A model generated the notes under the pieces. The model did not search any database, was not told the DNA's origin, and worked only from the letters and a program-made list of their open reading frames with translations. Both the position numbers and the translations under genes were made by a program. From GCA-2683135 sp964507445 (GTDB lineage: Bacteria; Planctomycetota; GCA-002687715): 64,000 nt of DNA. The stretch lies in NCBI GenBank assembly GCA_964507445.1, contig CAZDQF010000003.1, positions 62,001-126,000 on the forward strand, in the 5' to 3' direction. Below, in pieces: positions 33,277-42,283 of this stretch; position 1 is the stretch's first letter, and each line of letters starts with the position of its first letter.

Positions 33277-34147
33277 GGACGTATCCTCTGGGTCGCACCA
33301 CCCGCTCCTCCTCGCCGACCACCAGGACTCTCCCGTCGTCCACCACCTCACCGATCACCGTCAGCGGCGTCTCCACGGCCCAACTCTCACGAACCGTCGG
33401 CAGGTCTTCTGGGTGGATGGCCGCGAGGAGCTCGAAGTCCTCGCCCGCTTCCAGGGCGGCGTCCAGTCCACCGGCGTCGACGTGCAACGGGACCCGATCA
33501 CCGTGGATGCGGAATCCAAGCCCGTCCGTAAGACGACAGAGATCCAGGAGCAACCCGTCCGAGACATCGATCATGGCCATGCGGGCCCGCGAGTCGACGA
33601 AGCACCTGGCCTCCGCGAGGCGCGGCTGAAACGTCAGGTGACGACCGGCGAGGGAACCGCCGATGGCGCCGGTCACGGCCAGGCAGTACCCCGGGGCGGC
33701 GCCGGTCCGTCGTATGGGCTCTTCCCCGAGCACACGGCCGACCACCGTCACGGAGAGCACCGTGGGCCCGTCGTGGGTGACCGTGTCCCCGCCGACCAGC
33801 GGACACCCGGTCTCCGCACCCAACGCTCGCATTCCCTCCACCATGCCCTGCGCTCGCCGCTCATCAACTCCATGAGGCAACGTCGCCGTGGCGACGGCGC
33901 AGAGCGGCGCCGCGCCCATGGCCGCCACATCGCTGAGGTTCACGGCCAGCGCCTTCCGCCCTACCAGGCGGGGGTCCTCGTCAGCGACGAAGTGCGTGCC
34001 TTCGGCGACGGTGTCAGCCACGATCACCATGGACTCTCCGCCGCATCGGAACACGGCTCCATCGTCCCCCACTCCCAGCTCGATGTCGACCTCCGGGCGA
34101 TCGCTCTGTCTTATCCAATCGAGAAAACGCAGCTCGTCCATGGTCAT
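33269..34147 (-). CDS. thiL: Thiamine-monophosphate kinase
   Basis: 292 residues; ATG 34147 or 34141 (two in-frame Mets three codons apart, neither with a good ribosome site). Family marks: GVGDDGAVF (about 22-30), VADTVAEGTHF, KALAVNLSDVAAMGA, VGGDTVTHDGP and MIDVSDGLLLDL. It phosphorylates thiamine monophosphate to thiamine pyrophosphate. A thiE-like gene two positions upstream on the same strand supports the pathway. The stop lies inside the tsaE start region (eight-base overlap). Confidence 0.92.
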   Translation of the reverse strand: MTMDELRFLDWIRQSDRPEVDIELGVGDDGAVFRCGGESMVIVADTVAEGTHFVADEDPRLVGRKALAVNLSDVAAMGAAPLCAVATATLPHGVDERRAQGMVEGMRALGAETGCPLVGGDTVTHDGPTVLSVTVVGRVLGEEPIRRTGAAPGYCLAVTGAIGGSLAGRHLTFQPRLAEARCFVDSRARMAMIDVSDGLLLDLCRLTDGLGFRIHGDRVPLHVDAGGLDAALEAGEDFELLAAIHPEDLPTVRESWAVETPLTVIGEVVDDGRVLVVGEEERVVRPRGYVHG

Positions 34148-34157
34148 GCCGGGAGCG

Positions 34158-34748
34158 TCAGAGATGGCTCGCCTTGCGCAGCAACGCGTCGCGGGTGACG
34201 AGCCCCACCTTGCGGCTGTCCACGGCCTCAGCATCCACCGCCGGGTTGATCAGGAGGTAGCATCCGTCAGGCAGAGGCCCTTCGCGCAGCTTGAGACCCT
34301 CCGCCACATCCTCCTGCCAGGCGGGGTCGAACCTGGCCCCCGTCAGCTCTCCGTCCACCTGCAGCTCCATCATGCCCCCCGGAGCCGGTTTGAAGGTCAG
34401 CATGGAACCAGGGACGGCCCTCACCTCGCTCAGGATGGCACCCTCCCTACGTCCCATGGAGCGAGCCAGCTTGGGGGGCACCGTGACCCGCGCCTCCACG
34501 ATGCTGCCTGCGCCCAGCACCGTGTCCTCGTCCACCACACCGAATACCAGGAACGCGCCGCGCCGGACCTTGCCGCGGAGCGCCTCCCACTGCTCGTCCG
34601 CCAACTTCTCGAAGTCGTACCAGCGGATCATCAGCGCCATGAGCACGACCACGGCGACGGTTCCCAGGCGACGCAGCCAGCGTAGGAGCTTCAGGAGCCG
34701 CTCGTCCACCCGCATGGGGCGGTCCACATCAGCGTAGGTTCGTCGCAT
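34158..34748 (-). CDS. Hypothetical membrane-anchored protein
   Basis: 196 residues. One hydrophobic helix (about 27-43, LGTVAVVVLMALMIRW) follows a basic N-terminus, and the remainder is a soluble beta-rich domain, probably periplasmic (LVFGVVDEDTVLGAGSIVEA, GCYLLINPAVDAEAVDS). The domain's arrangement, including a late 'D.R.VG.V', loosely recalls signal-peptidase-type folds, but no Ser/Lys dyad is visible and I do not assign it. It lies between thiE-like and thiL genes with gaps of five and ten bases, so it is co-transcribed with thiamine genes. Confidence 0.6.
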   Translation of the reverse strand: MRRTYADVDRPMRVDERLLKLLRWLRRLGTVAVVVLMALMIRWYDFEKLADEQWEALRGKVRRGAFLVFGVVDEDTVLGAGSIVEARVTVPPKLARSMGRREGAILSEVRAVPGSMLTFKPAPGGMMELQVDGELTGARFDPAWQEDVAEGLKLREGPLPDGCYLLINPAVDAEAVDSRKVGLVTRDALLRKASHL

Positions 34749-34753
34749 GGCCC

Positions 34754-35326
34754 TCAGAGAGTAAACGCCCGGATCGCAGCGACGCCAGAGGCGCCTGCAG
34801 CCCGCAACCCGGGCAGATCATCGGGGCCCAGTCCACCGATCCCGACGACCGGGACGGACACCCGCTCGGCAAGTGTACCGACCGGAGCGAGCCCTATGGG
34901 CGGGATGGGGTGCTCCTTCGGCGTGGACGAGACGGGGCCCATGAACAGATAGTCCGCACCCTCGGCGGCTCGCGCCACGCCCTCCTCAACATCATGGACC
35001 GACACCCCGATCAGGCGGGAGGCGCCGACCACGGCCCTCGCCTCCTGCACCGACGGGCTCGTCCATCCGAGGTGCACGCCGGCGGCACCCGCCGCGCGGG
35101 CCACCTCCGGCCGATGAGCGACCACGACCGGGACCGTGGTCGACGCCATGAGCTCGCGCGCCACGGCGAGGAGCTCTCCCGCATCCAGGTCCTTCTCACG
35201 CAACACGATGAGCGTGGCCTTCCAATGATCCGCTGCGGCCGCCACCGTCGCCGGGAGCGGCTCAGTTCCCAGGAGGCGCCGATCGGTGACCAGGACCCGT
35301 CGAAACTGGTCAGCCCCCCGCGACAT
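34754..35326 (-). CDS. thiE: Thiamine-phosphate synthase-like TIM-barrel protein (ThiE/TenI type)
   Basis: 190 residues. The barrel motifs are LIVLREKDLDAGEL (pyrimidine-site REK), GVHLGW, LIGVSVHDVEEG, YLFMGPVSSTPKEHP and VVGIGGLG. ThiE joins the pyrimidine and thiazole moieties. GVHLGW lacks the usual Q-x-D after HLG, so a TenI-like thiazole tautomerase is an alternative. Its first 17 bases overlap the end of ddl. thiL lies downstream, which supports a thiamine role. Confidence 0.8.
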   Translation of the reverse strand: MSRGADQFRRVLVTDRRLLGTEPLPATVAAAADHWKATLIVLREKDLDAGELLAVARELMASTTVPVVVAHRPEVARAAGAAGVHLGWTSPSVQEARAVVGASRLIGVSVHDVEEGVARAAEGADYLFMGPVSSTPKEHPIPPIGLAPVGTLAERVSVPVVGIGGLGPDDLPGLRAAGASGVAAIRAFTL

Positions 35327-36398
35327 GGGCGGCCTCCGGAACCATCACCGGCGAAGGCCGCTGTGCCGCTTCCTCGACCAGGGTCCGGACGAGCTTGGGC
35401 ATGGTGATGCCGGCCGCCGCGGCGGACTTGGGGACCAGCGACGCCTCCGTCATACCGGGGAGCGTGTTGATCTCGAGCACCAGGGGCTCGCCGCGCTCCG
35501 AGATCAGGAAATCGGTCCGGGTCACTCCGCGGGCGCCGATCAGGCGGTGAATCCGCAGCGCGAGGGACGAGACCTGGGAGGACAACGCTCCGCTGATCCG
35601 AGCGGGGACGATCTCATCCGCGCCACCCGCTTCGTACTTGCTGACGTAATCGAAGAACGCCGCCTTCCGGGGACGGATCTCGATCACGGGCAGGGGCCTC
35701 GCTCGCGGCCCCCGCCCCAGGACCGGCACGGTGAGTTCCGTGCCGGCGACGAAGGACTCCATGAGCGCCCGTCCCTCCAACACGAGGACCTGTGAGGCCG
35801 CGGAGCGTGCCTCCTCCGCGTCAGCCGCCACGTGGACCGAGACGGAGGAACCGAGCGCCGGCGCCTTGACCACCAGGGGAGCCCCCAGGGCCTGGATGGC
35901 CGCCTCGATCTCCGCAGAGGCGCCGGGCCCGGCCATGATCTCGCGAAAAGCCGGCGTCGGCAGCCCTGCCCCACGCAGCGCGCGCTTGAACTGGAGCTTG
36001 TCCATGGCGAGGGCGGACGACGTGACATCGCACCCGGTCCAGGAGAAACCCGCGGTCTGAAGGAACCCCTGGATGCTGCCATCTTCACCGAACCTGCCAT
36101 GCAGCCCGAGCACCACCACCCGAACTCCATAGCCCGCCAAGGCGTTGGCCACGATCAAGGGGCGGCCGCTGAGCCTCGCCGCCGGCACCGCCCCAGGGCT
36201 ACTTGAAGGGAGCTGAACGACGTCACCGAAGAACCGGCGCTCGAGCAGGCTCCAGGTGCCGTCTTCGCCGACGACCACGGGATGGACCCCGTAGCCGGCC
36301 AGCATCAGCGCTTCCATGAGCGCTCGGCCCGATTTGAGCGAGACTTCGTGCTCTGAGCGGTGCCCACCGCAGAGCAACGCGACATCGGTACGCATCAT
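35310..36398 (-). CDS. ddl: D-alanine--D-alanine ligase
   Basis: 362 residues, ATP-grasp fold. Marks: VALLCGGHRSEHEVSL (4-20), VVLGLHGRFGEDGSIQGFLQ (about 94-113), DKLQFKRALRGAGLPTP, PLVVKAPALGSSVSV, and the metal-binding end GVTRTDFLISERG to LEINTLPGMTEASLVPK. It makes the D-Ala-D-Ala dipeptide of peptidoglycan, showing that this organism makes a conventional wall. It sits between the UDP-HexNAc pyrophosphorylase and thiE-like genes on the same strand. Usual length. Confidence 0.95.
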   Translation of the reverse strand: MMRTDVALLCGGHRSEHEVSLKSGRALMEALMLAGYGVHPVVVGEDGTWSLLERRFFGDVVQLPSSSPGAVPAARLSGRPLIVANALAGYGVRVVVLGLHGRFGEDGSIQGFLQTAGFSWTGCDVTSSALAMDKLQFKRALRGAGLPTPAFREIMAGPGASAEIEAAIQALGAPLVVKAPALGSSVSVHVAADAEEARSAASQVLVLEGRALMESFVAGTELTVPVLGRGPRARPLPVIEIRPRKAAFFDYVSKYEAGGADEIVPARISGALSSQVSSLALRIHRLIGARGVTRTDFLISERGEPLVLEINTLPGMTEASLVPKSAAAAGITMPKLVRTLVEEAAQRPSPVMVPEAAHVAGG

Positions 36399-36428
36399 GC
36401 GACCCCTCCCCGGAGCGCATTCTACCCG

Positions 36429-37820
36429 TCACTGGATGAACGTGTCGCCGTCGATCCTCGACGGCAGGTCGCCCTTCCGCGAGAGCAGCTCGTCCCGGTC
36501 ACCGGCGAACAGGGGAGACACCTCGATCAGGTGCTCCAGGCCACCGTCCGCCGTCCTCGAGACATCGACGCCAGCGGCCTCCAGCCACGAAGCGAACATG
36601 GCGGACTGATGCGCCTTGGAGCTCGAAGCGGAGTCGGCTCCCTCGCGGTTCTTGATCGGAGAGAACTCCGACGCTCGATCCACCTCCATGAGCATGACCC
36701 GCTCCGCCAGCGGCAGGGCGTCGAACACGAAGGTCTCGAACTTGATCCCGGGGATTTCCGTCGGTGTCCCGTCCTGGCCGATGCCGCGGAGGTTCTTCCG
36801 GGCGAAGTGATGCGGCAAGGCGAAGCCCCCTTCGTTGAGGCGCTCAACGAAAGCACGGGAGATCCCATGGACCGCGATGTTCCCTGCCCTGAAGCGCAGC
36901 CGTCCGTCCTCCTCCCTGGCGTGACGCAGGTCGTCCGCCAGGTCGGAGTACTCGATCACCCCGGGTTTGCCGTCAGCGGAGACCAGGACCCCGACCTTCT
37001 CTCCCGGCTCCCGCTTCGGCACCGACTTCGAGGAGAACTCGCTGCCTGACTCACGGTGGTAGCCCATGAACACCGGGTCACACATCTCCAGGAGAGGATT
37101 GTCCACCTGGAAGTAGTAGATCTCCTCGACCCCACGGCGCTTCATGTCAGCCAACGCTCCAGAGCTGGACAGAGCGCGGAGCGAGCCGCCGTGCCCATCC
37201 GGGCTGCGGCAGAGGCCGTTCTTCGACTCCAGGATCAGACGCCCTCCCTCGTCGACCGCCGGCATGGTGCCCTGCTGCAGGAACATGACGTCTTCGGGTT
37301 CGAGCCCAAACCAGCCGTTGCCGGCAAAGAAGGCCCGCGTGTCCCCGTCGTTGATGGGCGACGTCATGATGTACCAGGGCACGACCCGCCCAGCCCGCCG
37401 GGAGACAGCCCGGAGCTTCTCGGCGAAGAGTTGGAACAGAGAATGCCCGGTCACGGCGCCGGCGGGATAGGTCCCCTTCGGCCCATCAAACCCCAGCCTC
37501 GTCCCCTGACCTCCGGCCACGGTGAAGGCGCAGATCTTCCCCTCGCGGAGCATCTCCCAACCGACCTCGCCAGCGCGCGTGTCACCCTCCGGGTCTTCGC
37601 CCTTCGTCACCTGGGGCAGGGGCTCGACCCGGCTGGGCGACTCCGGGACCGCCTCGCGGGCCTCAACGCACAACGAGGCCAGATGCTCGAGGTCAACGGA
37701 CGCCACGTCCTTGATGAGTTGGTCCTGCTCATCCTGGGAAAGCTGGTCCCAGAAGACGAGCACGTGCTCCTGACCCAAGCTGGCCAGCCGCTCCCGGAGC
37801 GCGTCGATCATGGAGTTCAT
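36429..37820 (-). CDS. UDP-N-acetylhexosamine pyrophosphorylase, eukaryotic UAP1/AGX type
   Basis: 463 residues from ATG 37820 (an in-frame ATG at 37811 is an alternative). The uridylyltransferase signature is FTVAGGQGTRLGFDGPKGT (about 97-115), with PWYIMTSPINDG, YFQVDNPLLEMCDP and GIKFETFVFDALP further on. This is the UDPGP family typical of eukaryotes and some bacteria, not GlmU. It should make UDP-GlcNAc or UDP-GalNAc from the sugar-1-phosphate, feeding wall or glycan synthesis; ddl follows 31 bases later. Missing GlmU acetyltransferase domains mean acetylation must be done elsewhere. Confidence 0.88.
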   Translation of the reverse strand: MNSMIDALRERLASLGQEHVLVFWDQLSQDEQDQLIKDVASVDLEHLASLCVEAREAVPESPSRVEPLPQVTKGEDPEGDTRAGEVGWEMLREGKICAFTVAGGQGTRLGFDGPKGTYPAGAVTGHSLFQLFAEKLRAVSRRAGRVVPWYIMTSPINDGDTRAFFAGNGWFGLEPEDVMFLQQGTMPAVDEGGRLILESKNGLCRSPDGHGGSLRALSSSGALADMKRRGVEEIYYFQVDNPLLEMCDPVFMGYHRESGSEFSSKSVPKREPGEKVGVLVSADGKPGVIEYSDLADDLRHAREEDGRLRFRAGNIAVHGISRAFVERLNEGGFALPHHFARKNLRGIGQDGTPTEIPGIKFETFVFDALPLAERVMLMEVDRASEFSPIKNREGADSASSSKAHQSAMFASWLEAAGVDVSRTADGGLEHLIEVSPLFAGDRDELLSRKGDLPSRIDGDTFIQ

Positions 37821-37898
37821 CTCTGGTTGCTCTTGTGCGCCGACGAGAGGGCTCGACGGGGGTCCGCGCAACGCGTCCCTGTCCGGAGACTCAACCGG

Positions 37899-39137
37899 TC
37901 AGTCGACGCGAGCGAATGCCAGGGTCACGTTGTGACCGCCGAAGCCCAGGCTGTTTGACAGGGCGCAGCGGACCTTCGTCTCTCGCGGCTCACCCTTGAC
38001 GTAGTCCAGATCACAACCCTCCCCGGGCTCCTCATGGTTCAAGGTCTGATGCACCACACCACGGCTGATGGACAGGGCGCAGACAGCGCCCTCCATGGCA
38101 CCGGACGCGCCCAGCAGGTGGCCGATCATGGACTTGGTGCTGGAGACGCAGAGCCGGTCCCCCTGTCCTCCGAACACCGCTCTGATAGCCGCGGACTCGC
38201 TCGGGTCGTTGATCGGCGTGCTGGTGCCGTGAGCGTTGACGTAGTCCACGTCGTCGATGCCCAACCCGGCGTCCTGGAGCGCCAACTTCATGGAGCGCTG
38301 AGCGCCCTCCGCACCCTCCGCCGGAGCGGTGATGTGATGAGCGTCCGCCGTCGCACCGGCCCCTGCCAGTTCGGCGTAGATCCGCGCGCCTCGAGCCTTG
38401 GCTTGTTCCATCTCCTCGACGACGAGGAACGCGCCCCCTTCTCCCATGACGAATCCGTCCCGGTCCTTGTCGAACGGGCGGCTCGCCCGCTGTGGGTCAT
38501 CGTTCCGCGTCGACATGGCCCGGAGACTGCAGAAACCCGCCATGCCCAACGGGGTGATGGCCGCCTCTGAACCGCCGGTCAGCACCACGTCCGCCTCCCC
38601 GTAGCGGATCGCCTTCAACGCCGACGCCAGCGCGTGAGAGGCCGACGCACAGGCTGACGCGGTCACCCAGTTGGGACCGCGAAGGCCAAGCAGGATGCTG
38701 AGCTCACCGGACAACGCGTTCATCATCAGCCGAGGGATGAGGAACGGCGTGACGCGCCCTGGGCCCCGTTCGTGCAGGACCGCGGACTGGGACTCGATGG
38801 TCTCCAGGCCACCGACACCGGACCCCGCGATGACACCCACCCGGTCCGCGTCCAGGCTTGCCAGGTCGAGCCCGGAGTCCGCCCACGCCGCCTTGCCCGC
38901 GGCGAGGCCCAGCTGCGCGAAGCGGTCGAGCTTGCGGGCGAGCTTACGATCGAGGACCGCCGCAGGGTCGAACTCCTTGACCTCAGCCGCGATCTGCGTG
39001 GTGTGGGCGGACGCGTCGAACAGCGAGATCGACCCGACGCCGGAACGGCCGGCGAGCATGGCATCGAAGCTGGTCTCGTAATCGAGCCCCAGAGGGCTCA
39101 CGACCCCCAATCCCGTAATCGCTGCGCGTCGCTTCAT
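37899..39137 (-). CDS. fabF: 3-oxoacyl-ACP synthase II (FabF)
   Basis: 412 residues. The condensing-enzyme triad is present: Cys in VTASACASASHAL (about 163-175), His in YVNAHGTSTPINDP (about 300-313) and His in STKSMIGHLLGASGA (about 335-350). It elongates acyl-ACP chains by two carbons in type II fatty acid synthesis. It is the last gene of the rpmF-plsX-fabH-fabD-fabG-acpP-fabF series and follows acpP by 46 bases. Confidence 0.96.
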   Translation of the reverse strand: MKRRAAITGLGVVSPLGLDYETSFDAMLAGRSGVGSISLFDASAHTTQIAAEVKEFDPAAVLDRKLARKLDRFAQLGLAAGKAAWADSGLDLASLDADRVGVIAGSGVGGLETIESQSAVLHERGPGRVTPFLIPRLMMNALSGELSILLGLRGPNWVTASACASASHALASALKAIRYGEADVVLTGGSEAAITPLGMAGFCSLRAMSTRNDDPQRASRPFDKDRDGFVMGEGGAFLVVEEMEQAKARGARIYAELAGAGATADAHHITAPAEGAEGAQRSMKLALQDAGLGIDDVDYVNAHGTSTPINDPSESAAIRAVFGGQGDRLCVSSTKSMIGHLLGASGAMEGAVCALSISRGVVHQTLNHEEPGEGCDLDYVKGEPRETKVRCALSNSLGFGGHNVTLAFARVD

Positions 39138-39183
39138 GGCATGTCGTCCCGGCGATCACCGGAACGTCCCACTCTCTGATCGA

Positions 39184-39432
39184 TCAGGCGCTGGCGGACT
39201 TGGCCTTGATGAACTCGACCGCGTCACCGACGGTCTGGATCTTCTCCGCCGCGTCGTCGGGGATCTCGATGCCAAACCGCTCCTCGAACTCCATGACGAG
39301 CTCGACGGTATCAAGGGAATCGGCACCAAGATCGCCAGTGAAGGACGTCTGAGGGGTCACGCTCTCCGCGTTGGTGGAGAGCTGCTCACAAACGATCTCG
39401 ACGACCCGATCCTGGATGGACTTCTCGGACAT
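39184..39432 (-). CDS. acpP: Acyl carrier protein
   Basis: 82 residues from ATG 39432, with AGGA nine to ten bases upstream. The phosphopantetheine attachment motif is GADSLDTVELVM with Ser at about residue 37; the acidic four-helix composition is typical. It carries growing acyl chains for FabD, FabG, FabH and FabF encoded around it. A 136-base gap before it contains a candidate promoter, which could give acpP and fabF their own transcript, as ACP is needed in excess. Confidence 0.96.
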   Translation of the reverse strand: MSEKSIQDRVVEIVCEQLSTNAESVTPQTSFTGDLGADSLDTVELVMEFEERFGIEIPDDAAEKIQTVGDAVEFIKAKSASA

Positions 39433-39513
39433 GACTGTGTTCCTATTGGTCTCCACGTGCGACCCCGGCCGAGTCCGCCCAGACCCGCGCCCGCCGCACA
39501 TCGGACATGGCTG

Positions 39514-39542
39514 GTGTTACCACACCGGATGGCCCCCTTCAA
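39514..39542 (-). promoter_or_regulatory. Candidate promoter for acpP-fabF
   Basis: Minus-strand TTGAAG (39542-39537) and TAACAC (39519-39514), spacing 17, in the fabG-acpP gap. The -10 match is only fair; the leader would be about 75 bases. Confidence 0.35.
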
Positions 39543-39568
39543 TCGGGAACCAGATCCGGGGCGTGCAT

Positions 39569-40315
39569 CTAAAGCCTCATGCCCCCGTCTATTACGATCA
39601 CTTGCCCGGTCACGTAGGAGGCGAGATCCGAGGCCAGATACAAGACTCCGCTGGCGACATCCTGGGGGGTCCCCGGCCTGCCGAGGGAAATCCCCGACAC
39701 CATGGCCTCACGACCCGACTCCGGCAGGTCCCCGGTCATGTCGGTCTCGATGAAGCCCGGGGCGACCGCGTTGACCGTCACCCCACGCCCGCCGAACTCC
39801 TTCGCCAGGGACCGGGTCAGGGCGACCAGCCCTCCCTTGCTCGCCGCGTAATTGGCCTGCCCCGCGTTCCCGGACAGCCCCACCACGGAGGCCATGTTGA
39901 TCACCCGCGCGCCACGGTTCTTCAGCAACCCGCGGGCGAACGCCCGGGTCAGGTTGAACGCGCCCTTCAGGTTCACGTCGACGACCCGGTCCCAGTCCTC
40001 CTCACCCATCCGCAGGAAGACGCCGTCCTTGGTGACACCCGCGTTGTTGACGAGGATGTCTACCGGGCCGAGGTCCTGCACTACGGTCCCGGCGAACTCC
40101 TGGGCCGCGCCGAAGTCAGAGACATCGACCCCGTAGGGGACCGCCTTGACCCCCAGCTCGGCGCACGCCTCCGCGGTGCCCCGAGCGCTCTCCACGCTGG
40201 TGGCCACGCACGCGACACCGACCCCCTCACCGGCCAGGGCCAGGGCCACCGCGCGCCCGATCCCTCGAGACGCACCGGTGACCACCGCCACCTTGTCTCT
40301 CAACCCCATCTCCAT
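39569..40315 (-). CDS. fabG: 3-oxoacyl-ACP reductase FabG
   Basis: 248 residues, short-chain dehydrogenase. NADPH loop GASRGIGRAVA (about 14-24), NNAGVTKDGVF, and the active-site Ser and YxxxK in NMASVVGLSGNAGQANYAASK (about 138-158, read in two parts). It reduces 3-oxoacyl-ACP. It starts three bases after the fabD stop, so the two are probably translated together. Confidence 0.96.
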   Translation of the reverse strand: MEMGLRDKVAVVTGASRGIGRAVALALAGEGVGVACVATSVESARGTAEACAELGVKAVPYGVDVSDFGAAQEFAGTVVQDLGPVDILVNNAGVTKDGVFLRMGEEDWDRVVDVNLKGAFNLTRAFARGLLKNRGARVINMASVVGLSGNAGQANYAASKGGLVALTRSLAKEFGGRGVTVNAVAPGFIETDMTGDLPESGREAMVSGISLGRPGTPQDVASGVLYLASDLASYVTGQVIVIDGGMRL

Positions 40316-40318
40316 GTC

Positions 40319-41230
40319 TCACTCCCCTCCCGCGGCCAACGCGACCGACTCCACATCCGGAGCGATCTTGGTCAGCATGTTGCCGAGCACCGTGCCCGGC
40401 GGTGGCTCCGCCGCGGACACAAGGCCGTCACTGACCATGCGACGCATGGAATCCTCCCAGAGAACGGGGCTGACGACCTGCCGCGCCAACAACTGCCCCA
40501 CGTCCGCGGCGGCGGTCACGGGCTCACCGGTCACGTTGCTGTACACCGGCACCCGACCGGAGCCGAGCGCGGTAGCGGTGATGGCCGCCTCAAGGGTCTG
40601 CCGAGCAGGCTCCATCAAGGGCGAATGAAAGGCCCCTGCCACCTTCAACGGGATGGCGCGACGGACCCCGTGCTCCCTGGCCAACTCTCGCGCTCGGCCG
40701 CAAGCATCCCGTGAACCAGAGATGACCACCTGGCCCGGCGAGTTCAGGTTGGCCACCACCAGGACGTCGTCCTCGCGAGCCGCGTCGCAGAGCCGCTCCG
40801 CGGTTGCCCGGTCGCTGCCCAGGAGGCTGACCATGGCCGACTCCTGGGCCTCACAGGCAGCCTGCATGGCGGTGCCTCGTTGCTGCACCAGCCTCAGGCC
40901 GTCGGCGAACGAGAAGACCCCGGCGAACCAGCAAGCGGTGTACTCGCCGAGGCTCAAACCCGCCGTCGCCTGAAACGACGAGGGGTCCAACTCCCCGGAC
41001 GCCTCAAGCGCACGCACCGCGGCGACGGACGTGACATAGATGGCGGGCTGTGCCCTGTCGGTCCTGACGAGCTCGTCATCCGGACCTTCAAAGCACAGAC
41101 GGCCCAGGTCGTAGCCGAGCACCTCGTTGGCCTCCTCGTAGACGTCGCGGGCGGCCTCGTGACGCTCGCAGAGTTCGCGGCCCATGCCCACGTGCTGCGC
41201 GCCCTGGCCGGGGAATAGAATCGCTCGCAT
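40319..41230 (-). CDS. fabD: Malonyl-CoA:ACP transacylase FabD
   Basis: 303 residues from ATG 41230. ILFPGQGAQHVGMGREL opens the protein; the nucleophile elbow is TAGLSLGEYTA (about 92-102) with Leu where many FabD enzymes have His, a variation seen in the family; the catalytic His lies in GAFHSPLMEPA (about 200). It charges ACP with malonate. It is 54 bases from fabH upstream and three from fabG downstream. Confidence 0.94.
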   Translation of the reverse strand: MRAILFPGQGAQHVGMGRELCERHEAARDVYEEANEVLGYDLGRLCFEGPDDELVRTDRAQPAIYVTSVAAVRALEASGELDPSSFQATAGLSLGEYTACWFAGVFSFADGLRLVQQRGTAMQAACEAQESAMVSLLGSDRATAERLCDAAREDDVLVVANLNSPGQVVISGSRDACGRARELAREHGVRRAIPLKVAGAFHSPLMEPARQTLEAAITATALGSGRVPVYSNVTGEPVTAAADVGQLLARQVVSPVLWEDSMRRMVSDGLVSAAEPPPGTVLGNMLTKIAPDVESVALAAGGE

Positions 41231-41284
41231 GTTCCACGCTCCGTGTGGCTGGCCGCACCCGACGAGAGGGCGCGACATCGCCGG

Positions 41285-42283
41285 CTACCAGCGAAGAAGC
41301 GCCGAGGCCCACGTCAGGCCGGCGCCGAACGCGATCAGCGAGAGATACTTGCCCTCTTGGGGGCGCCCCTCCCGGATCGCCTCGTCCAGCGCGATGCCAA
41401 CACTGGCGCCGGACGTGTTCCCGTACTTCTCGAGGTTCATGAAGATCCGCTCCTCAGGGACCTCCAGCTTCTTCAGCGCGGACTCGATGATCCGGTAGTT
41501 CACCTGATGCGGGACCACGAGCCCGAGTTCATCGGGGCCGAAGTCGAAGTCGCGCATCTGCTTCTCCAACAGTCGGCGAAACGCGCTGACCGCGAACTTG
41601 AAGACCTCGTTGCCCTTGATGTCCAGGAAGTGGAGCTTCTCCTGGACCGCGGCCTGATCACAGGGGCGTCGGGACCCTCCTGCCATCACGCGCATGGTGT
41701 TGGCCCCCGCCCCGTCCGCTCCGATGAAGCTGGACAGGAGTTCGCCCCGTGGCGCGCCGGCCCCGATGACCGCGGCGCCGGCTCCGTCGCCGAAGAGGAT
41801 GCAGCTGGCACGGTCTTCGTAGTCAAGGATGCGGCTCATGCACTCGCCGCCGATCACGAGCGCCTTGTCCACGGTGCCGTTGACGATCAGGCCGTGGGCG
41901 ACCGAGAGCCCTGTGACGAATCCTGAACAGGCCGCCTCCAGGTCAAACACCCCGGCGTTGACGCAGCCCAGGGCATGCTGGACGTATGCGGAGGTCGCCG
42001 GCACGAGATGATCCGGCGTCACCGTGGCCACCACGACGACACCGATCTCCTCCGGCGTCACCCCTGCGTCTTCCAGCGCACGCCTTCCGGCTTCGATGCA
42101 GAGGTCAGAGGTGGCTTGGTCCGGGGCCGCGATCCGACGCTCGCGCATGCCGGTACGGCTATAGATCCACTCGTCCGTGGTGTCGACGATCTTCTCCAGG
42201 TCCTGGTTGCTGAGGACCCGCTCGGGTACGTAATGCCCGGTGCCGAAGATGCCCACCGGACGCTGCCCCGTGGTCGGAGTCAT
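41285..42283 (-). CDS. fabH: 3-oxoacyl-ACP synthase III FabH
   Basis: 332 residues. Active-site Cys in DLEAACSGFVTGL (about 116-128), His in VVPHQVNYRI (about 260) and Asn in KYGNTSGASVG (about 290). It starts fatty acid synthesis by condensing acetyl-CoA with malonyl-ACP. Its ATG overlaps the plsX stop (four bases), the usual plsX-fabH arrangement. Confidence 0.96.
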   Translation of the reverse strand: MTPTTGQRPVGIFGTGHYVPERVLSNQDLEKIVDTTDEWIYSRTGMRERRIAAPDQATSDLCIEAGRRALEDAGVTPEEIGVVVVATVTPDHLVPATSAYVQHALGCVNAGVFDLEAACSGFVTGLSVAHGLIVNGTVDKALVIGGECMSRILDYEDRASCILFGDGAGAAVIGAGAPRGELLSSFIGADGAGANTMRVMAGGSRRPCDQAAVQEKLHFLDIKGNEVFKFAVSAFRRLLEKQMRDFDFGPDELGLVVPHQVNYRIIESALKKLEVPEERIFMNLEKYGNTSGASVGIALDEAIREGRPQEGKYLSLIAFGAGLTWASALLRW

